A stretch of DNA of 64,000 nucleotides, taken from NCBI RefSeq assembly GCF_021646545.1, contig NZ_JAKIRP010000023.1:31251-95250 (forward strand), written 5' to 3'. The position numbers and the translations under genes were made by a program. This document shows, one piece after another, positions 59,035-64,000 of the stretch (positions are counted from its first letter, which is position 1; each line of letters begins with the position of its first letter). The stretch is from Chitinophaga filiformis (GTDB lineage: Bacteria; Bacteroidota; Bacteroidia; Chitinophagales; Chitinophagaceae). Below the pieces are notes generated by a model. It saw only the letters and a list, made by a program, of their open reading frames with translations. It was not told the origin of the DNA and searched no databases.

Positions 59035-60057
59035 TCAGGTAGTCTGACCGGCATCGGAGGATGGGGTTTGTGCCTTGTCCTTGTTCAGCAAGGGGAGGGC
59101 AATCAGGCTGCCCAGGCCAACGATAAGTACCAGCAGGGTCTGGGCCGACCATACGATCCATCCGAAGGCATATGCTGTTGTATCGAGTACGCCGTATACC
59201 ATGAGGGTCCTTTGTACCAGGAACTGGTAGGCGCCCGTACCGCCGGGTGTTACGATCATACCTACACTGCCGATGATGAGTACTGCAAGCGCGGCTTTCA
59301 GTCCCAGGTAACGGGTTTCTTCCATACAATAGAAGCCCAGGTACATCATAGCAAAGTACATCATCCAGATCAGTATGGAGTAGAAGATGAACCAGCCTTT
59401 CTTTTCCATCTGACCGATAGAGCGGATACCATCCCATACGCCATGGGCCAGTGCACGGATCTTGATCCCGATTTTGGAACGGGAAATGAGGCGGAAAACA
59501 ATATAGGTAAGTAATATAAATATGACTAAAGCGCCGATGATGATCAGTGAACGGGCACTGCCTGCATTCCCGAGTTTATTCTCAATGGGATGCCAGATCT
59601 CTGCGACGAATAAGCCACCGATCACGTCTATTTGAATAACAACGGTGATCACCATGAGGATGAGGAGCAGCAGCATGTCAACAGCGCGTTCTGCGATCAT
59701 GGTGCCTACCAGTTTATCTACCGGGATCTTCTCATAACGGGCTACGATACCGCAGCGGGTCACTTCTCCCAGGCGGGGCACCGCCAGGTTGGCCAGATAG
59801 CCGACCATTACCGCAAAGAATGTATTCAGTGTGCTAGGATGATAGCCCATGGGCTCCATGATGAGCTTCCAGCGGACAGCCCGGTACCAGTGGCTGGCAA
59901 TACCGACTATGATAACAGGGATCAGCAGCCAGTAATTGGCATGCTCCAAAGAGTTGAAGATGTCATCTTTCTCCTTATCAGTAAGGTTGTGCGTAACAAG
60001 CCAGACTAATCCTAGCCCAATGGCTAAAAAGCAGATGAACTTCAAAAATTTGGGCAT
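59035..60057 (-). CDS. Flippase-like / lysylphosphatidylglycerol synthase transmembrane-family protein
   Basis: 340 aa with about 8-9 transmembrane helices. Hallmarks of the UPF0104/LPG_synthase_TM family: SHWYRAVRWKLIMEPMG, FFAVMVGYLANLAVPRLGEV (polar pore motif), TRCGIVARYEKIPVDKLVG, TMIAERAVDMLLLLILMVIT and IGSVGMIVTPGGTGAYQFLV. The C-terminal synthetase domain of MprF is absent, so it is the membrane part only. Probably moves a lipid. It follows panD by 25 nt on the minus strand and may share its transcript. Confidence 0.9.
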   Translation of the reverse strand: MPKFLKFICFLAIGLGLVWLVTHNLTDKEKDDIFNSLEHANYWLLIPVIIVGIASHWYRAVRWKLIMEPMGYHPSTLNTFFAVMVGYLANLAVPRLGEVTRCGIVARYEKIPVDKLVGTMIAERAVDMLLLLILMVITVVIQIDVIGGLFVAEIWHPIENKLGNAGSARSLIIIGALVIFILLTYIVFRLISRSKIGIKIRALAHGVWDGIRSIGQMEKKGWFIFYSILIWMMYFAMMYLGFYCMEETRYLGLKAALAVLIIGSVGMIVTPGGTGAYQFLVQRTLMVYGVLDTTAYAFGWIVWSAQTLLVLIVGLGSLIALPLLNKDKAQTPSSDAGQTT

Positions 60058-60082
60058 AGTAAGTCTTTTTTGGGATCAGCAG

Positions 60083-60427
60083 TTACAGTTTATTATTTTC
60101 TTTCGGGAATATGGCGATCGGAGTATGCTTCTTAGCCTCCTCAAAGTCCATAGATGCGTAAGAGATAATGATTACAATATCGCCAACCGCACAGAGGCGG
60201 GCAGCGGGGCCATTCATACAAACAACACCTGAACCGCGTTTCCCTTTGATGATATAGGTCTCCAGGCGTTCTCCGTTATTTACGTTCACTACCTGTACTT
60301 TTTCATATTCGATGAGATTAGCAGCATCCAGCAGATCTTCATCAATAGTAATACTGCCTACGTATTGCAAGTTTGCTTCGGTAATAACTGCTCTGTGTAT
60401 TTTACTTTTCAGTACTTCGATGTGCAT
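60083..60427 (-). CDS. panD: Aspartate 1-decarboxylase
   Basis: 114 aa. Makes beta-alanine for pantothenate. A pyruvoyl enzyme: self-cleavage between Gly24 and Ser25 (YVGSITID). Other motifs: SKIHRAVITEANLQYVGSIT, YIIKGKRGSGVVCMNGPAAR and GDIVIIISYA. It lies 125 nt downstream of panC on the same strand, with its own -7 box. Confidence 0.97.
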   Translation of the reverse strand: MHIEVLKSKIHRAVITEANLQYVGSITIDEDLLDAANLIEYEKVQVVNVNNGERLETYIIKGKRGSGVVCMNGPAARLCAVGDIVIIISYASMDFEEAKKHTPIAIFPKENNKL

Positions 60428-60463
60428 GATAGAAATAACCCACTATTGTGGTCTGGTGTAGCG

Positions 60464-60471
60464 CAAAATTA
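60464..60471 (-). promoter_or_regulatory. -7 box TAATTTTG of panD
   Basis: Perfect TAnnTTTG on the minus strand, 36 nt before ATG 60427. No clear -33 element. Confidence 0.4.
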
Positions 60472-60552
60472 GGGAAAAAATACAATACGACGCTTCAGCG
60501 CGGTCAGCGCGCGCCGTGGAGAAGGCCGGTCTGTTGACAGCCGTCCGGCTGG

Positions 60553-61410
60553 TCAGTTCACCTGCATATTGTCAATCAGCCTGACGTTGCTGCTGATCTC
60601 TCTGGCAGCTACCACCGCATAAAGCGGATCTTTGCCGGCAGTTGCAGGAAAATTAATGTTCCCGTCAGGTGCTACAGATACCATATCGAGGTAGTCAACA
60701 TCGAAACCATTGCCTTTCAGCTCGTTAATGGCCTTATCGGCGATTTCCTTTAATGGGGCGTGGTTAAGATTGTCTTTTATATAATATAGTGCACGGGATA
60801 TGTGCAGGGCGTTTTGCCTTTCGGTAGGATTGAGACGCAGGTTACGGCTGCTCATGGCCAGGCCATCCTGTTCACGGAGGGTAGGACAGATAACCAGCTC
60901 GACCTTTAAGTGTAGCAGTTTGATGAGTCGGTTGATTATCAGGCACTGCTGAAAGTCCTTTTGTCCCATGAAGAGTTTGTCCGGCTGCACCAGGTCTAAC
61001 AGCTTATGTACCACCTGTCCAACACCCTGGAAGTGTCCGGGGCGGTGTGCACCTTCCAGTACCGTTTCCAGCTGACCGAAGTCATAATGCATGTCCGGGG
61101 TCAGTCCCTTAGGGTACATTTCCTGCACAGATGGCAGGAACAGTACATCGTTGCCGGCGGCGGTAAGCTGGAGAATGTCCTGGTCTATGGTAATGGGATA
61201 TTTCTCAAAATCGGCCGGATCGTTAAACTGGGTCGGGTTGACAAATATGCTGCACACGACGAGGTCGGTGTTTTCTTTTGCGGCCGCAATAAGGGACAGA
61301 TGCCCCTGATGCAATGCGCCCATAGTAGGCACAAAACCAATACGTTTACCCTCTTTCCGTGCTGTTGATAAATGCCTTTCGAGATCGTCTTTCCGCTTGA
61401 ACAGATACAT
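60553..61410 (-). CDS. panC: Pantothenate synthetase
   Basis: 285 aa. Joins pantoate and beta-alanine with ATP. HIGH-like loop GFVPTMGALHQGHLSLIAAA, FVNPTQFNDPADFEKYP, DVLFLPSVQEMYPKGL, HRPGHFQGVGQVVHKLLDLV and DKLFMGQKDFQQCLI, with the KMSKS-like loop AMSSRNLRL. With panD and panB it completes most of the pathway from ketoisovalerate; panE/ketopantoate reductase is not here. Confidence 0.97.
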   Translation of the reverse strand: MYLFKRKDDLERHLSTARKEGKRIGFVPTMGALHQGHLSLIAAAKENTDLVVCSIFVNPTQFNDPADFEKYPITIDQDILQLTAAGNDVLFLPSVQEMYPKGLTPDMHYDFGQLETVLEGAHRPGHFQGVGQVVHKLLDLVQPDKLFMGQKDFQQCLIINRLIKLLHLKVELVICPTLREQDGLAMSSRNLRLNPTERQNALHISRALYYIKDNLNHAPLKEIADKAINELKGNGFDVDYLDMVSVAPDGNINFPATAGKDPLYAVVAAREISSNVRLIDNMQVN

Positions 61411-61444
61411 AATTTATTGCTTAAAAGGATGTTAAAAGTGCCAA

Positions 61445-61479
61445 TTTGTCTTTTCTTCCGTTAAAAATCCGTAATTTTG
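61445..61479 (+). promoter_or_regulatory. Promoter of the glycogen synthase-like gene
   Basis: TTTG (61445-61448), a 23-nt spacer, TAATTTTG (61472-61479). Expected start near 61485, giving a ~35-nt leader. Confidence 0.5.
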
Positions 61480-61484
61480 CAAAC

Positions 61485-61492
61485 CAAATTTA
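61485..61492 (-). promoter_or_regulatory. -7 box TAAATTTG of panC
   Basis: Perfect TAnnTTTG on the minus strand, 74 nt before ATG 61410, back to back with the opposite-strand promoter at 61472. No -33 match. Confidence 0.3.
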
Positions 61493-61519
61493 AAATTACT
61501 GCATTAATATCAGCATTAG

Positions 61520-62338
61520 ATGTCCACAAAGAAACGAATTCTTTTTATTGCTCAGGAAATGTCGCCTTATCTGGAATTAACAGAGTATGCGAATATGGTC
61601 AATAAAATGGCAATTAAGTCCAATGAGTCCGGGCTGGAAGTGCGGGTGATCATGCCCCGGTTTGGCATTATCAACGAGAGAAGGCACCGGTTACACGAGG
61701 TGGTAAGACTGTCTGGCATTAACATTGTGATAGAGGGCGACGATTATCCGTTGATTATCAAGGTGGCATCATTGCCAAACGCCCGTTTGCAGGTTTATTT
61801 CCTGGACAATGAAGATTACTTCAAGCGTAAAACGCTGTTCACGGACGAAAACGAGCAATTCTATGACGATAATGCAGCCCGTGCAGTATTTTTCTGTAAA
61901 GGAGCGCTGGAAACAGTAAAGAAGTTTGGCTGGCCGCCGGACATTATTCACTGTAGCGGATGGATGACTTCACTGATCCCTTTATACCTGAAAACTGCTT
62001 ACAAAAAAGAACCGGTATTTGCTCATTCCAAAGTGGTATATTCCATGGAGCCCAATTCCTTCAAGGAGAAACTGGGCGCCGGCTTTGTGAAGAAAGCTAC
62101 TATCAGCACCCAGATCAAAGAAAAGGACCTGGAGCTATATAAAGAAGGTACCAACAGTGCACTGAACAGAGGCGCCGGTAAATATGCCGATGCCGTAGTA
62201 CTGGCAGGTGAAAAGACAGAAAAGAAAGTAGTGGATGAACTGAAAGCGGAAAAAGGCAAGATCATTCTCCCTTACAAAAAGGAAAATGAAGACCTCGCGG
62301 ATTATCTGCAATTGTATACCCAGCTACTTGGAAAATAG
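61520..62338 (+). CDS. Single-domain glycogen/starch synthase-like protein (GT5 N-terminal half)
   Basis: 272 aa. Matches only the N-terminal Rossmann half of GT5 glycogen synthases: KRILFIAQEMSPYLELTEYA, IMPRFGIINERRHRLHEVVR, QVYFLDNEDYFKRKTLFTDE, FFCKGALETVKKFGWPPDII and HCSGWMTSLIPLYLKTAYKK. It lacks the usual KxGGL N-terminal motif (EMSPYLE is present instead) and the whole C-terminal GT-B domain that binds ADP-glucose. Such short proteins recur in Bacteroidota and may not be catalytic. The frame ends cleanly at a terminator, so this is not a truncation by frameshift. Followed by metK. Confidence 0.8.
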   Translation: MSTKKRILFIAQEMSPYLELTEYANMVNKMAIKSNESGLEVRVIMPRFGIINERRHRLHEVVRLSGINIVIEGDDYPLIIKVASLPNARLQVYFLDNEDYFKRKTLFTDENEQFYDDNAARAVFFCKGALETVKKFGWPPDIIHCSGWMTSLIPLYLKTAYKKEPVFAHSKVVYSMEPNSFKEKLGAGFVKKATISTQIKEKDLELYKEGTNSALNRGAGKYADAVVLAGEKTEKKVVDELKAEKGKIILPYKKENEDLADYLQLYTQLLGK

Positions 62339-62351
62339 TTTTTCTCTACAG

Positions 62352-62383
62352 AAAAAAGCCCCGCTTCAAACGGGGCTTTTTTT
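62352..62383 (+). terminator. Rho-independent terminator
   Basis: AAAAAAGCCCCG, loop CTTCAAA, CGGGGCTTTTTTT. It ends the glycogen synthase-like gene 14 nt after its stop. Confidence 0.93.
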
Positions 62384-62416
62384 ATTCGCTGAAAGTTCAT
62401 TCTCAAACTATTTTCC

Positions 62417-62424
62417 TATTTTTG
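62417..62424 (+). promoter_or_regulatory. -7 box TATTTTTG of metK
   Basis: Perfect TAnnTTTG. At the usual spacing upstream there is TTC (62396-62398) instead of TTG. The predicted start near 62429 leaves an ~89-nt leader. Confidence 0.45.
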
Positions 62425-62430
62425 CCGCAG

Positions 62431-62472
62431 TTTACCATGAGGCATACCACCAAAATGCAAAAAGTTGGTAAA
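62431..62472 (+). promoter_or_regulatory. Potential 5'-leader hairpin of metK
   Basis: TTTACCA (62431-62437) pairs with TGGTAAA (62466-62472); inside, GCAT pairs with ATGC around ACCACCAAA. It lies at the very start of the predicted mRNA. It does not fit any SAM riboswitch consensus I can recall. Confidence 0.3.
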
Positions 62473-62517
62473 TTGTACTAAATCAATACTAATCTAAAAG
62501 CGAAATTCAATTATTTT

Positions 62518-63771
62518 ATGCCTTATTTATTTACCTCAGAATCTGTTTCCGAAGGCCATCCGGATAAAGTGGCCGATCAGATATCCGACGCATTGATTGA
62601 TCATTTCCTTGCTTATGATACTACCTCTAAAGTAGCTTGCGAAACGTTGGTGACAACCGGTCAGGTGGTTCTGGCGGGTGAAGTAAAATCTGAAGCTTAC
62701 CTGGATGTGCAGGAAATTGCCCGTGAGGTAATCCGTAAGATAGGCTATACAAAGAGCGAATACATGTTCGAGGCTAACTCCTGTGGTATCTTCTCTGCTA
62801 TTCATGAGCAGTCTCCTGATATCAACCAGGGCGTTGAGCGTAAGAACCCGGAAGAACAGGGCGCAGGCGACCAGGGTATGATGTTCGGTTACGCTACCCG
62901 CGAAACTGAGAACTATATGCCACTGGCTCTGGACCTCGCTCATAAACTGCTGATCGAGCTGGCTGCTATCCGTCGCGAAAATAAAGAGATCGCTTACCTG
63001 CGTCCTGACGCTAAGTCACAGGTAACTATCGAATACTCCGACGATAACAAACCTGTTCGTATCGACACCATCGTTATCTCTACACAGCACGATGATTTCG
63101 ATTCTGAAGACAAGATGCTGGCCAAGATCAAGAGTGACATGATCAACATCCTGATCCCTCGCGTAAAGGCACAGCTGAAACCAGAATTACAGTCGCTGTT
63201 CAATGACAAGATCACTTATCATATCAACCCTACCGGTAAATTCGTGATCGGTGGTCCTCACGGTGATACCGGCTTAACCGGCCGTAAGATCATCGTTGAT
63301 ACCTACGGTGGTAAAGGTGCTCACGGTGGTGGTGCTTTCTCTGGTAAAGATCCTTCCAAAGTAGACCGTTCTGCTGCTTACGCTACCCGTCACATTGCTA
63401 AAAACCTGGTAGCTGCAGGTCTTTGCGATGAAGCACTGGTACAGGTATCTTACGCGATCGGTGTGGCTAAACCTTGTGGTCTCTTCATCGATACCCGTGG
63501 TACTTCCAAAGTTAAAATGACGGATGGTGAGATCGCAAGAAAGGTAGAACAGATCTTTGACCTGCGTCCTTACGCTATCGAGCAGCGTCTGAAACTGCGT
63601 AATCCTATCTATAGCGATACAGCTGCTTATGGTCATATGGGCCGCGACAGCAAGGTAGTTACCAAGGTGTTCAACAAGGGCAAGAAGAATGAGAAGAAAG
63701 TAGAAGTTGAGCTGTTTACCTGGGAGAAACTGGATTATGTTGAAAAAGTAAAATCAGCTTTCGGATTGTAA
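62518..63771 (+). CDS. metK: S-adenosylmethionine synthetase
   Basis: 417 aa. Makes SAM from methionine and ATP. Motifs: FTSESVSEGHPDKVADQISD, DALIDHFLAYD, GAGDQGMMFGYATRETENYM (signature 1), GGPHGDTGLTGRKIIVDTYG and GGGAFSGKDPSKVDRSAAYA (signature 2). The frame is unbroken and of family length. Codon choice is strongly optimised (many CGT, GGT, GCT codons), suggesting high expression. Flanked by its own promoter and terminator. Confidence 0.98.
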   Translation: MPYLFTSESVSEGHPDKVADQISDALIDHFLAYDTTSKVACETLVTTGQVVLAGEVKSEAYLDVQEIAREVIRKIGYTKSEYMFEANSCGIFSAIHEQSPDINQGVERKNPEEQGAGDQGMMFGYATRETENYMPLALDLAHKLLIELAAIRRENKEIAYLRPDAKSQVTIEYSDDNKPVRIDTIVISTQHDDFDSEDKMLAKIKSDMINILIPRVKAQLKPELQSLFNDKITYHINPTGKFVIGGPHGDTGLTGRKIIVDTYGGKGAHGGGAFSGKDPSKVDRSAAYATRHIAKNLVAAGLCDEALVQVSYAIGVAKPCGLFIDTRGTSKVKMTDGEIARKVEQIFDLRPYAIEQRLKLRNPIYSDTAAYGHMGRDSKVVTKVFNKGKKNEKKVEVELFTWEKLDYVEKVKSAFGL

Positions 63772-63800
63772 TAGCATCCGCTGAGAAATAATTTTTGAAG

Positions 63801-63827
63801 AACCGTCTCGTATGAGGCGGTTTTTTT
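63801..63827 (+). terminator. Rho-independent terminator of metK
   Basis: AACCG-T-CTC, loop GTAT, GAG-G-CGGTT, then a T7 tail. Confidence 0.88.
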
Positions 63828-63843
63828 GTTATTGCTGATTGAC

Positions 63844-64000
63844 ATTGCTTCGGTTCCTGGGGACCATTGACTGCGTTGTTTGGAGGTTGCTTGGAAAGTC
63901 GTATTGGGCGATTGCTTCGGTTCCAGGTGGGACCACTGGCTGCGTTCTTTGAAGTTGCTTGCTATGGAACGATGGGAGGTCGTGTTGGGCGATTGGATAT
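63844..64000 (+). repeat. Degenerate tandem repeat at the window edge
   Basis: ATTGCTTCGGTTCC, GACCA(T/C)TG(A/G)CTGCGTT(G/C)TTTG, and GTCGT(A/G)TTGGGCG recur: unit 1 63844-63910, unit 2 63911-63991, and a third begins at 63992. Period 67-81 bp, continuing out of the window. No gene seen. Confidence 0.75.

Noticed and set aside
62425..62517. Known SAM-II or SAM/SAH riboswitch before metK
   Set aside because: The conserved pseudoknot elements of those classes are not present; only a simple hairpin is visible.

Overview
The window looks like a chromosomal segment of a Bacteroidota bacterium, most likely Chitinophaga or a close relative. The evidence is a SusC/SusD pair, a type IX secretion sorting domain on a secreted glycosidase, Bacteroidota-style promoters with a TAnnTTTG -7 box, few Shine-Dalgarno sites, a single-domain glycogen synthase-like protein and moderate GC. 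It holds about 58 protein genes and one RNA gene, the RNase P RNA. I see no tRNA, rRNA, CRISPR array, complete insertion sequence or prophage.

Layout. 1-4.7 kb: the 3' part of a multi-PAS histidine kinase, a small secreted CBM-like protein, and a gene-free stretch with a 189-bp direct duplication. 5.1-10.2 kb: a SusC/SusD outer-membrane uptake pair with no enzyme beside it. 10.5-16.5 kb: an Old Yellow Enzyme with a low-complexity tail, an AT-rich cluster of three small membrane proteins, a Crp/Fnr regulator, a sugar dehydrogenase plus cytochrome c, and a MarR-GNAT fusion. 16.8-25.5 kb: a GH76-crystallin-T9SS protein, CapA-like and NlpC/P60 proteins, an acyl-CoA carboxylase beta subunit, rnhA, YceI and a flavin monooxygenase. 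25.5-29.2 kb: an FtsX-type permease, a START-like protein and a lipoprotein, then a G-rich repeat cassette at 29.3-29.7 kb.

29.7-36 kb (minus strand): a lipoprotein, smpB, accD, fbaA, a BtuF-like binding protein and a cystathionine beta-synthase-like enzyme. 36.1-36.5 kb: a repeat-rich intergenic region. 36.5-42 kb (plus strand): a housekeeping run of bioD, 5-formyl-THF cyclo-ligase, lpxK, rnr and a polyprenyl diphosphate synthase. 42-47 kb: an amino-acid permease, DoxX, an Smr protein, rnpB, a DUF4870 protein and a cytochrome b-like protein. 47-51.6 kb (minus): an ECF41-type sigma factor, a 585-aa protein that resembles a contractile-injection-system cargo with a nuclease-like motif, and a subtilase. 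52-61.4 kb (minus): an ALDH7-type aldehyde dehydrogenase, a DUF1338 (2-oxoadipate dioxygenase-type) protein, panB, ppx, ppk, a flippase-like protein, panD and panC. 61.5-64 kb (plus): a short glycogen synthase-like protein and metK.

Functional themes. Pantothenate synthesis is nearly complete here (panB, panC, panD). Polyphosphate turnover is paired (ppx, ppk). DUF1338 and ALDH7 fit two late steps of lysine breakdown through 2-aminoadipate and 2-oxoadipate. Intergenic DNA is unusually rich in short palindromic and tandem repeats, including a dispersed REP-like family with the core CGCGCTACAAACAC. Several genes carry a TAnnTTTG or TAnnTTCG box 5-6 nt before the start codon, which predicts leaderless or nearly leaderless mRNAs.
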